Shown here: positions 16,646 through 28,175 of the stretch, one piece after another
How the letters are laid out: the number at the start of each line of letters is the position of its first letter
Position numbering within the stretch: the stretch's first letter is position 1
Source: Deltaproteobacteria bacterium
GTDB lineage: Bacteria > Myxococcota_A > Polyangia > Polyangiales > Ga0077539
NCBI GenBank assembly: GCA_016218725.1
Contig: JACRDB010000027.1
Span: 19,911-83,910 of the forward strand
Reading direction: 5' to 3'
DNA: 64,000 bases
Translations under genes and position numbers: made by a program
The notes under the pieces: model-generated
Seen by the model: only the letters and a program-made list of their open reading frames with translations
What the model was told of the DNA's origin: nothing
The model's database searches: none

Positions 16646-18004
16646 CTACCGCTCGAAGGTCGCGTCGCAGAACCCGAGGGTCTCGTCCAGGGGCTCGCCC
16701 GCGGCGGGCGTGGCCCGGAACTGCGAGGTGTTCTCGTGGTGGAAGTACCACCGCCCCTGCGCGGGGGACACGGTGAAGCCGCAGAGGTCCCCGAGGTCCG
16801 TGAAGGTCGCCACGACGGAGGTCATCCCGTCCGGCAGGCGCGTGCGCACGATGGTGGTGCGGTCCCGGGCGTACACCAGGAACACGTTCCCGCCGTGGCT
16901 CTCGGCCACGCCCCAGTACGCCCAGGACTCACACCGCACGTGCCCCAGCGGCAGGAGCCGCGCGATCTCCGTCACCGCCCCGAGGGTCGCGGGCCGCAGC
17001 GAGATGTTGAACACCTGCATCCCGACGTGCACCACCACCCGATCGAAGCCCGCGAAGATCCCCACGGAGCTGTCCACCGCGGTGGAGCGCATCTCCAGCG
17101 AGGGGCTCAGCCCGATGGCCCCGGCGGTGCCGGGGATCAACGCCCCGGTGACGCCGTCGATGCGCTGCAGCCGCGAGGCCGTGCCCCCCATGCTCGGCAG
17201 CGGCGTCGAGCCCGACGTGAAGGTGAACACCGTCCCGTCCCGCACGTTGCCCACCAGCGCGTCGTAGCCCGCGCCGGTGGGGGCCCCGCCGCCGAGGTCC
17301 TCGATGCGCCAGCGCCCCGTGAGGGGCGTCAGGGTCATGTCCGGCGTGTCCCCGGTGTAGAACACCTGCGCGCCGCTCACGGCGATCCCGCCGCGGTCGT
17401 CCAGCCTGGGGATGCTCACGGTCTGCTCCACCGTGACGCAGTGGTCCGCGGTGAGCGACGCGATCCGGAAGGTCCCGTCCCCGGCCACGCACGCCCCCGC
17501 CCGGCACACCTCCCCGGCCGCGCACACCCGCCCGCAGGTGCCGCAGTTGCCGTCGTCCGTCGCCGTCGCGCGGCAGAAGCCCGAGCAGTCCATGGTCCCC
17601 GTGGGGCACACCCCCACGCAGTCCCCGCGGTTGCACGCCATCCCCGCCGGGCACCGAGCCCCCGCCACCCCACACCGCGTGGGCCCCGGAGTGTCCGTCA
17701 CCGCCGTGTCCGCCACCGCCGTGTCGGGCGCCGTGCTGTCCTGTGGGGCGCTGTCGGGCGCTGTGGTGTCCTGTGGGGCGCTGTCCGGCGAGGTGGTATC
17801 CGGCGCCGAGGAGTCCTCCGTGGTGTCCCCCGGGGCGCTGTCCGGTAGGGAGCTGTCCGGGACGGCGCTGTCCGGGACTGAGGTATCCGGCGGGGCGCCC
17901 GTGTCCGCGGCGCCGCCGCCCAGACTGAAGCGGTCCGTCGGGAAGCTGCACCCTGCCCCCGCCGCCGCAGCGGCGAGGGCCCACATCGGTCCCAGGCGTC
18001 TCAC
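16646..18004 (-). CDS. Lipoprotein with Asp/Thr/Ser/Pro-rich linker and Cys-rich segment
   Basis: A 452-residue predicted lipoprotein. The GTG at 18004 gives an RR-containing signal peptide ending in a lipobox (GAGC). Residues about 20-110 are a low-complexity acidic linker of repeats such as DTSVPDSAVPDSS. A Cys-rich segment (about 112-175) contains CPAGMACNRGDC and CGTCGRVCAAGEVC. The rest (about 180-450) looks like a beta-propeller or similar repeat fold (GRWRIEDLG, NVFLVYARDRTT). No enzyme motif was recognised. The acidic linker probably tethers the domain away from the membrane. It is divergent from the ArsA-like gene and converges on the hydrolase gene across the dyad element. Confidence 0.8.
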   Translation of the reverse strand: MRRLGPMWALAAAAAGAGCSFPTDRFSLGGGAADTGAPPDTSVPDSAVPDSSLPDSAPGDTTEDSSAPDTTSPDSAPQDTTAPDSAPQDSTAPDTAVADTAVTDTPGPTRCGVAGARCPAGMACNRGDCVGVCPTGTMDCSGFCRATATDDGNCGTCGRVCAAGEVCRAGACVAGDGTFRIASLTADHCVTVEQTVSIPRLDDRGGIAVSGAQVFYTGDTPDMTLTPLTGRWRIEDLGGGAPTGAGYDALVGNVRDGTVFTFTSGSTPLPSMGGTASRLQRIDGVTGALIPGTAGAIGLSPSLEMRSTAVDSSVGIFAGFDRVVVHVGMQVFNISLRPATLGAVTEIARLLPLGHVRCESWAYWGVAESHGGNVFLVYARDRTTIVRTRLPDGMTSVVATFTDLGDLCGFTVSPAQGRWYFHHENTSQFRATPAAGEPLDETLGFCDATFER

Positions 18005-18085
18005 GGCGCGGGAGTATAGCAACGTCCGGCCCCGGGGAGGAAAGGGCTTGCGCAAGGGTCCGCCGGGAGGCAATGGTCACGGCCC

Positions 18086-19018
18086 ATGCCTTCGGAGCTT
18101 CTGGATCGGCGATTCCTGGCGGTGCTGGGCAAAGGGGGGGTCGGCAAGACCACCGTGGCCGCGGCGCTGGGGCTCCTGGCGGCCTCCCGGGGCAAGCGCG
18201 TCCTGGTGGCCATGACCCAGTCCCGGGAGCGCCTGAGCGCCATGCTGGAGACCGAGCTGGTGGGCTCCCAGGTGCTGAACCTCCTGCCCGGCCTGGACGC
18301 CGTCAACATGGATCCAGAAGCCTGCATCGAGGAGTACGGGATGATGGTCCTGCGGAGCCGGACCCTGTACCGCGCCGTGGTGGACAACCGCATGGTCAAG
18401 GGCTTCCTCCGGGCGATCCCGGGCATGGACGCCTGGAGCATGCTCGGCAAGGCCCTGTTCCACGCCCACGAGAAGGGCGAGGACGGCCGCCCTCGCTACG
18501 ACCTGGTGATCCTTGACGCGCCCGCCACCGGGCACGGGCTCCAGATGCTCCGGGTCCCGAAGGTCATCACCGAGGTGGCCCCCCTCGGGCTCCTGCGCGG
18601 CGAGGCGGAGAAGGGCCTCGCGCTCCTGCGGGACCCCGCCCAGGCCGGCATGGTGGTGGTCACCCTCGCCGAGGAGATGCCCACCTCGGAGACCGAGGAG
18701 CTCCACCGGGCGCTCACCCAGGAGCTCAAGCTCCCGGTGGCGCAGCTTGTGATCAACCAGGTGCTGGCGCCGGTGTTCTCCGCCCGCATGGAGCTGTCCC
18801 TGGCCGCCGCGGAGGTGCTGGCCCGGGCGCCGGCCTTCGGCCCCATCGCCGCCACGGGGCGCTCCCGGGCCCGCCGGGAGGAGCTCCAGCGTCGGATGAT
18901 CGAGCGCCTCGCGAAGCTCCCGGGGGACAAGTGCATCCTGCCCGCCCTGGCCGTGGAGCGCATGGGGCGCCCGGAGGTCGAGACCCTCGCCCGGGGCCTG
19001 GGGAGCGTCGTTCGTTAG
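18086..19018 (+). CDS. ArsA/GET3-family ATPase
   Basis: A 310-residue P-loop ATPase of the SIMIBI class with the deviant Walker A GKGGVGKTT near residue 15 and a Walker B-like segment LVILDAPATGHG near 140. This is the pattern of ArsA/GET3-type anion-pump or tail-anchored-protein targeting ATPases. The adjacent sequence lacks an arsB or any arsenic-resistance gene, so an arsenic function is not supported. Many myxobacteria carry such single-domain ArsA-like ATPases of unknown role. It is single-domain, unlike the duplicated ArsA of E. coli. The stop is 5 bp from the convergent histidine kinase stop. Confidence 0.85.
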   Translation: MPSELLDRRFLAVLGKGGVGKTTVAAALGLLAASRGKRVLVAMTQSRERLSAMLETELVGSQVLNLLPGLDAVNMDPEACIEEYGMMVLRSRTLYRAVVDNRMVKGFLRAIPGMDAWSMLGKALFHAHEKGEDGRPRYDLVILDAPATGHGLQMLRVPKVITEVAPLGLLRGEAEKGLALLRDPAQAGMVVVTLAEEMPTSETEELHRALTQELKLPVAQLVINQVLAPVFSARMELSLAAAEVLARAPAFGPIAATGRSRARREELQRRMIERLAKLPGDKCILPALAVERMGRPEVETLARGLGSVVR

Positions 19019-19023
19019 GGGCC

Positions 19024-21735
<2,712 letters not shown>

Positions 21736-21803
21736 GCGCCCACATTTGTCGCGGAGGCGCCCGCGGCTGTCAACACCTCCGCGCGCGCCCGACGTGTGCT
21801 ATC

Positions 21804-23171
21804 ATGGTCGGGATGTACCCCCGGGAGGCGTCAGGGGAGGAGCCCGGGGAGACGGCCCTGCTCCTGGAGGTGGCCCTGGAGTTCGGCCGGGCCACCTCGC
21901 TGGACACGCTCCTGCAGCTCGTGCTCGCCCGGGTGACCCATTTCCTCGACGCGGAGCGGGCGCTCTTCGCGCTCTTTGACCGGCACCACCGGCTGGAGCG
22001 GGCGGTGGTGCACAACCTGGACTGGCCGGGCCCCCCGGCGAAGCTCCCAGTGAGCTGCAGCGTGCTGGAGCGGGTGCTCACCTCGCTGGAGCCGCAGTTC
22101 ATCCCCGACGCCGCCCACGACGCGGAGTTCCGGTCGTACCAGAGCGTGCGCTTCCACAACATCCGGTTCGCCCTCGCGGTGCCGGTCCCCGTGGACGAGG
22201 CCGTCACCGGGGTCATCTACGCGGACAGCCGCGCGAGGGTGCAGCCCGACCTGCGTCGGCGCTTGAAGCTCCTGGAGGCCCTGGCCTCGCTGGTGTCCAT
22301 GGCCGTGGCCAACGCGCGCCTCCACGACGAGCGGCGCTTCCGGGCGCGCTTCCTGTCCATGGTGGTGCACAACCTCCGGGCTCCCCTGGCCGTGCTCCAG
22401 GTGAACTCCGACGTGCTCCAGGTGATCGCCCGCCAGGAGCCCCCGCAGGACGGCCCGCAGGAAGCCCCGAGGGCCGGGCTCCAGCAGCTCTCCGACGAGA
22501 TGGCCAGCGGCGTCCGGAGGATCACCCACCTCATCCGGGACGCCCAGCGCCTGTCGGAGCCCTCCGGGCGCGAGGAGACCGCCCCGGTGGACGTCCAGGC
22601 CTACCTCTCGGAGCACCTCCGGGGCCTCGCCACGGTGGCCTGCGCCCAGCGCATCGCCCTGCGCCTCGCGCCCTCTGCCGCGCTCCCCGCGGTGGAGACC
22701 TTCCCCCGGCGGCTGGACATCGTGCTGGACAACCTGGTGCTCAACGCCATCAAGTACGCCCGCGAGGGGAGCGAAGTGGAGCTCCACGTCGCGGCGCACG
22801 AGGACCCGGGCCCCCCGGACGCCCTGGCGCGGCCCTTCGACGACGCGGCCCTGCTCTTCGCCAGGGTCGAGCCCCTGGTGCCCGCCGAGGGCACCTCGTG
22901 GGTGCGCGTCTCGATCACCAACGAGGGCCCGCCCATCGAGGCCGCCCTGCACCCCACCCTCTTCGCGGACAACCCCCCGAGGGAGCGCCTCCAGCGCGGC
23001 TTCGTGAGTTCGGGCCTGGGGCTCTCCATCGTGCACCAGTGCATGCGCCACCTGGGCGGCGCCGTGTGGCTGGAGCGCTCGGACGAGGCCCGGACCACCT
23101 TCGTGTTCGCGCTGCCCGCGCGGCTCAAGGACCGCCCGGGCGACCCCGAGAAGGCGCCAGAAGTCCAGTAA
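21804..23171 (+). CDS. GAF-domain sensor histidine kinase
   Basis: A 455-residue soluble kinase: a GAF domain (about 15-165; for example SLDTLLQLVLARVTHFL), then HisKA with the phospho-His in MVVHNLRAPLAVL (near 189), then HATPase (about 290-445) with an N-box at DNLVLNAIKY and G-box SGLGLSIVHQ. The D-box aspartate region is atypical (ITNEGPPIEAAL in place of DxGxG), so ATP binding should be checked. There is no receiver and no adjacent response regulator gene. It is divergently paired with the larger hybrid kinase, so a joint phosphorelay is possible but unproven. Confidence 0.92.
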   Translation: MVGMYPREASGEEPGETALLLEVALEFGRATSLDTLLQLVLARVTHFLDAERALFALFDRHHRLERAVVHNLDWPGPPAKLPVSCSVLERVLTSLEPQFIPDAAHDAEFRSYQSVRFHNIRFALAVPVPVDEAVTGVIYADSRARVQPDLRRRLKLLEALASLVSMAVANARLHDERRFRARFLSMVVHNLRAPLAVLQVNSDVLQVIARQEPPQDGPQEAPRAGLQQLSDEMASGVRRITHLIRDAQRLSEPSGREETAPVDVQAYLSEHLRGLATVACAQRIALRLAPSAALPAVETFPRRLDIVLDNLVLNAIKYAREGSEVELHVAAHEDPGPPDALARPFDDAALLFARVEPLVPAEGTSWVRVSITNEGPPIEAALHPTLFADNPPRERLQRGFVSSGLGLSIVHQCMRHLGGAVWLERSDEARTTFVFALPARLKDRPGDPEKAPEVQ

Positions 23172-23181
23172 TTTCCGAGAC

Positions 23182-24420
<1,239 letters not shown>

Positions 24421-24463
24421 GGGCGCCTCCGGGGCGAGCTTTCGTCTTGGGGGTTGACAGGAA

Positions 24464-25594
24464 TCACGCGGAGATGTCCACGCGCAGGAGCTCGCGGCCG
24501 ATGAAGAGGTAGTCCCCGTGCAAAAGCTCCCGCTCGCCGTGGATGCACAGGTACGTGCCGTTCTTGCTGCCGGTGTCCACCAGGGTGTAGGTCCCGCTGG
24601 CGCCGAGCTCGATCTTGCAGTGGCGGCTGGACATGTACGGGTCGTTCGGGAAGTTCATGTCGCAGCCCTCGCGGCCGACGGTGACCACGCTCTCCCGCGC
24701 GCACACCGTGGTGGCCGTCATGCCCCCGCGCAGGAGCTGCACCACCCGGAACGGAGACGGGCGCTTGGGGGACGAATAGAACAAGGTCCCGTCGGGCTCG
24801 GCGCCGTCCGTGGCCCGGGGCGTAGGGTCCAGACGGAACACCTGCTCGCCCGCCAGGAAGCGGTCCCCGGGCTGGATCGCCGTGGAGCCCTTCACCCGGA
24901 GGAACACCCCGTTGAGCGAGCTCTCGTCCCGGATGATCAGCCGCCCGTCCTCGCGGTAGAAGAACGTCGCGTGGAGCGGTGACACCCACGCGTCCCGGTC
25001 AAAGAGAATGTCCCCCTGCGAGCGCCCCGCGGGGTGCTGGCGCCCCCCGAGGAGGAACGCCGTCTCGTCCGACGGGTCCGTCTGGAACCCCTCGCCCTTG
25101 ATGACCACGAGCTTGGCCTTGCCGGGCTCCAGCATCTTGGACAACATGAGCGTCTGCGCCGCGAGGATGTCCCGCGGTACTGGTTCGCCACAGCGCCCGC
25201 AGAACTTGTGCCCCTGCGGCACCGGCGAGTAGCACTTCTTGCAAACGTAGCTGCGAGCCTGCTCCATCAGCGCCTCCGTGACGACAAACCGGGCCGGGAT
25301 CTTGACCGGGCCCACCAGCCGAATGCCACCGGTGTCGCGGGAGCGCCCGCGGTCCGGAGACGCCTCCCCGGAGGCGCCTGCCTCCGCGGTGGGTGGCGCG
25401 TCCGCCGCAGGGCGGAACATCGCCGCGAGCGAGTCCACCGGCGCGCCCGAAGGCGCCTCCGGCGGGCCACCGGGGGCTCGGGCCGGGAGCGCCTGCTCCC
25501 AGCCGAGACCCTCTCCACAGGAGGCGCAGGTGCCCGCCCCCAATGGTGCGTAGGCATCGCAGCGACCACAGACAATCCCGACATCGATCTCCAT
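24464..25594 (-). CDS. Zinc-ribbon protein with tandem FHA domains (paralogue 2)
   Basis: A 376-residue paralogue of the next gene downstream. The ATG at 25594 is chosen because it places the zinc ribbon (CGRC and CASCG) within the first 30 residues. A second ribbon (CKKC and CGRCG) lies at about 120-150, then two FHA domains (about 175-265 and 280-370) with GRSQGD/SPLHATF and VGREGCD/SSRHCKI motifs plus SKNGTYL. Both genes lie on one strand and are probably co-transcribed. Tandem FHA domains could bridge two phosphorylated partners; the kinase-LRR protein 9 kb away is one possible source of phosphothreonine. Confidence 0.9.
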   Translation of the reverse strand: MEIDVGIVCGRCDAYAPLGAGTCASCGEGLGWEQALPARAPGGPPEAPSGAPVDSLAAMFRPAADAPPTAEAGASGEASPDRGRSRDTGGIRLVGPVKIPARFVVTEALMEQARSYVCKKCYSPVPQGHKFCGRCGEPVPRDILAAQTLMLSKMLEPGKAKLVVIKGEGFQTDPSDETAFLLGGRQHPAGRSQGDILFDRDAWVSPLHATFFYREDGRLIIRDESSLNGVFLRVKGSTAIQPGDRFLAGEQVFRLDPTPRATDGAEPDGTLFYSSPKRPSPFRVVQLLRGGMTATTVCARESVVTVGREGCDMNFPNDPYMSSRHCKIELGASGTYTLVDTGSKNGTYLCIHGERELLHGDYLFIGRELLRVDISA

Positions 25595-25662
25595 GGAGCG
25601 CTGTGCGTCCCCGCCGGTAGCCCTCGAACGCCCCGCACAGTAGGCGCAACCCTCACCCAACG

Positions 25663-26910
25663 TCAACGACTTGCATCACCCGCGCTCGCTTCCGCCTGAG
25701 CCTCCCACCCGCGCAAAAACCACAACGGTCCCAGGCACAGACCTACAGAGACGGAAAATGTAGGCAACAGTCCTACATGTTCCCCCAGGCCCGCACCCAG
25801 GAAGCCCCCGAGGGCCAGGGCCAGGGCGTTCAAGCTGGTGAGCAGGGTGTAGTGCAGGGCGGCTCGGTCGGGGCGTGTGGCGCGCATGAGCGCGGCGAAG
25901 AGCATGGTGGACGCGGCCCCGGAGGCCAGGTGGTCGCTCACCAGGGCCAGGGCCGTGAGCCCCCTGGGGAGGCCAGTTCCGTAGGCCACCAGGAGCGGCA
26001 GGAGGGACACCGCCTGGAGCACCGCGGCGAGGGACAGCCCCCGGCGGTCTCCGAGGCGCTGGTGGAGAAAGCCCCCCAGGAGGCTCCCGGCCACGGCGGC
26101 GCCGGTGCCGAGGTTCACGGCCACCCAGCCGATGGAAGCCTGGGACCAGCCGGCGTCCACGAGCATGGGCTTGACCAGCACGCCCGCGGCGTGCATCCCG
26201 AGCTTGAAGGTGAGGGCCAGGGCGGCGACCTTCCAGGCCTCCCTGCGCACCATTCCGCGCAGGAGCTCCAGGACGGTCCCGCGGGGTGGGGGAAGCGCCC
26301 GGGACACCTCCAGGGCGCCGTCCCGCAGGGCGAAGGCCCCCACCCCGGCCAGGGCGATGAGGGCCCCGCAGAGCCCCACGGTGAGCGACGGGGACAGCTG
26401 CGCCGAGAGGACCAGCATGCCGCCCCCGCCGAGGATCATGCCCACCCGGTACCCGCCGATCTGGGCGGCGTTGCCGTAGCCCCGCTCGGCGGGCCCGAGG
26501 GACCTGACGGCGAAGGCGTCCACGAAGACGTCCTGGGTGGACGCCAGGAAGGCCGCCAGGAGCGTGAGGGCGAGCCACGGGCGCAGGGCCTCGCGGCCGT
26601 GGAAGAGCCCGTAGGAGGCCACCGTGAGGGCCAGGAGGAGCTGGAGCCCGAGGAGGGCCCCGCGGCCGTGGGGGCGCACCCTGGGGTGATCGGCCAGGCC
26701 CGCCCAGAGGGCCTTGGCCTGCCAGGGGAGTTGCAGGAGCCCCAGGGCGGCCAGTTCGGTGAGCGAGAAGCCCGCCCGGCGGAGCACCACCGGGAGGTAC
26801 TCCACGGCGAAGCCCAGGGGCACCCCCTGGGCGGCGTAGAGCACGGCCAGCGCGGCCAGTACGCTCGCCCTGGGGCCCCGTGTGGAGACCGTCAGCGCGG
26901 CGGCGGACAC
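25663..26910 (-). CDS. AmpG-like MFS transporter
   Basis: A 415-residue, twelve-helix major-facilitator protein. Motifs of the AmpG/Acs1-like branch are visible: LYAAQGVPLGFAVEYLPVV at the first helix, LASTQDVFVDAFAV near helix 4, and YGNAAQIGGYRVGMILGGG near helix 5. AmpG proteins import muropeptides (GlcNAc-anhydroMurNAc peptides) for cell-wall recycling; other members move acetyl-CoA or lipid-like ligands. The GTG at 26910 is the only start that keeps the first helix complete without a long Arg/Pro-rich extension; it overlaps the end of the hydrolase gene by 19 bp. Co-transcription with that hydrolase is likely. Confidence 0.85.
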   Translation of the reverse strand: MSAAALTVSTRGPRASVLAALAVLYAAQGVPLGFAVEYLPVVLRRAGFSLTELAALGLLQLPWQAKALWAGLADHPRVRPHGRGALLGLQLLLALTVASYGLFHGREALRPWLALTLLAAFLASTQDVFVDAFAVRSLGPAERGYGNAAQIGGYRVGMILGGGGMLVLSAQLSPSLTVGLCGALIALAGVGAFALRDGALEVSRALPPPRGTVLELLRGMVRREAWKVAALALTFKLGMHAAGVLVKPMLVDAGWSQASIGWVAVNLGTGAAVAGSLLGGFLHQRLGDRRGLSLAAVLQAVSLLPLLVAYGTGLPRGLTALALVSDHLASGAASTMLFAALMRATRPDRAALHYTLLTSLNALALALGGFLGAGLGEHVGLLPTFSVSVGLCLGPLWFLRGWEAQAEASAGDASR

Positions 26911-27764
26911 CGGGCCTCGAGGAACCCGAGCACCCGGGCATTGACCTTCTCGGGCTGCTCGATGGGGGCCGTGTGGCTCCCTTCGGGCACCGGGAGGAGC
27001 TCCGCGCCGGGGATGAGCCGAGCCATCTGCTCGGCGTAGCGGGCCGGGGTGAACTGGTCCCGCTCGGCGGCCACCACCAGGGTGGGGGCGGTGATGTGCG
27101 GGAGCAGGTCCTCGGCGGAGTGCTCCCCGGCGGCCTGGAGCATGCGAAGAAACATCTCCAGGTCCAGGTGATTGACGTGCTCGAAGTAGGGCCTGAGGTC
27201 CCCCGGGAGGATCCTGGTGGCGTCCACCTCGCCCAGCCACCGGGCGAGGGTGACCGAGAGGTTCACGGGCCCCCGGGACCACAGGGCGCGCGCCAGCCGC
27301 GGGTGCTTCTCCAGGAGCGCGAGGGCCCCCGGGAGCACCTGCCGGAGGACATCCGAGTCATGGAAGGTTCGGGTGATACGACCATAGCTCCCACAGAGGA
27401 GCACCAACGCGCACACCCCCTCGGGGCGTTGGCGGTAGCCCTCGAGGCACACCTGGGTGCCCATGGAGTGCCCCAGGAGCACCGCGGAGGTGACCCCCAG
27501 GGTGTCCAAAACGCGCCAGAGGTCCCGGGCGTGGTCCTCCACCCGGACCAGGCTCGAATCCCTTGGAGCTCCAGAGCGCCCGTGGCCGCGGTAGTGCCAA
27601 TGCACCACGGGCATCTTCGCCGCCAGGGCGGGTTTGAGGTACTTCCAGATGAAGCCCTCACAGGCGATGCCGTCACAAAGAACGGCGGCGCTACCCTGGA
27701 GGGGCCCCCCGGTGACCTCGGTGAAGAGCGTGGTGCCGTCTACCGCGGTGGCAAACCGGACCAC
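26892..27764 (-). CDS. Alpha/beta hydrolase
   Basis: A 290-residue soluble serine hydrolase of the alpha/beta fold. An HYRGHGRSG motif precedes the nucleophile elbow GHSMG (near 98); the catalytic acid probably lies in AERDQF (near 239) and the His in EGSHTAP (near 267). This fits carboxylesterase, haloperoxidase-like or lactonase members; the substrate is unknown. It overlaps the AmpG-like transporter gene downstream, suggesting linked function such as processing an imported or exported compound, which is inference. Confidence 0.88.
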   Translation of the reverse strand: MVRFATAVDGTTLFTEVTGGPLQGSAAVLCDGIACEGFIWKYLKPALAAKMPVVHWHYRGHGRSGAPRDSSLVRVEDHARDLWRVLDTLGVTSAVLLGHSMGTQVCLEGYRQRPEGVCALVLLCGSYGRITRTFHDSDVLRQVLPGALALLEKHPRLARALWSRGPVNLSVTLARWLGEVDATRILPGDLRPYFEHVNHLDLEMFLRMLQAAGEHSAEDLLPHITAPTLVVAAERDQFTPARYAEQMARLIPGAELLPVPEGSHTAPIEQPEKVNARVLGFLEARCPPPR

Positions 27765-27782
27765 GCTGGACGGGCGCCCCGA

Positions 27783-27804
27783 AGAGCCAGGAATCCCTGG
27801 CTCT
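27783..27804 (-). terminator. Hairpin after the 71-residue protein gene
   Basis: A perfect 9-bp stem (AGAGCCAGG and CCTGGCTCT) with a 4-nt AATC loop lies 22 bp beyond the stop of the minus-strand small gene and just upstream of the hydrolase gene. There is no T run, so it would be a non-canonical or Rho-assisted terminator, or an attenuator for the downstream gene. Confidence 0.5.
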
Positions 27805-27826
27805 CTAGGGGTTTCCGGCGGGGCGT

Positions 27827-28042
27827 TCAGTCCTCGTCCCGGCCCCTGGGATCGTCGCCGGCTTCCATGTCCACCACGTCGTTGACCGACGGGAGCTTCC
27901 GGATCTCCGTGCGGGCGATCTTCCAGGCGCGTTGCATCACCCAGGAGAGGGAACGGTCCAGGCGGTTGGCCTCCTGCTGGATCTCCAACAGCATGGACTC
28001 GGGGAAATACAGGCTCTGCTTGCGCTTGTCACTCTGGGCCAT
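27827..28042 (-). CDS. Small protein with RHH-like features (TIGR04563-like)
   Basis: A 71-residue protein with ATG 28042 preceded by GAGGAG at good spacing. The sequence (KRKQSLYFPESMLLEI, then LDRSLSWVMQRAWKIA) has a short strand-like N-terminus and two helices with the rhythm of ribbon-helix-helix DNA-binding proteins, and it strongly resembles the small family of unknown function annotated TIGR04563 in myxobacteria. The C-terminus is acidic. It is probably cytosolic and may bind DNA as a dimer; that is inferred from the pattern. No toxin or other partner gene is adjacent. Confidence 0.8.
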   Translation of the reverse strand: MAQSDKRKQSLYFPESMLLEIQQEANRLDRSLSWVMQRAWKIARTEIRKLPSVNDVVDMEAGDDPRGRDED

Positions 28043-28130
28043 CAGCGGCTCCTCGTGACACGAGGGAGTATCGGTCCAGGCCGTCGATGTCAAGAAATAG
28101 TTGTGGGGGCTTGTGTCCCAGGGTGGGAAT

Positions 28131-28162
28131 TTCGGGTCTGGGGGTGCACCCCGGACCCGGAA
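28131..28162 (-). terminator. Strong hairpin after the Cys-rich lipoprotein gene
   Basis: A nearly palindromic G+C-rich sequence centred on GTGCAC, with arms of about 12 bp (CGGGTCTGGGG against CCCCGGACCCG) and one or two bulges. It lies 14 bp beyond the stop of the minus-strand lipoprotein gene and upstream of the small protein gene. The flank lacks a T run. It probably acts as a terminator or mRNA-stabilising hairpin. Confidence 0.55.
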
Positions 28163-28175
28163 TCCCTTCATCCCA

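Noticed and set aside
18086..19018. Arsenical pump operon
   Set aside because: There is no arsB, arsR or arsC nearby, so arsenic resistance is not supported.
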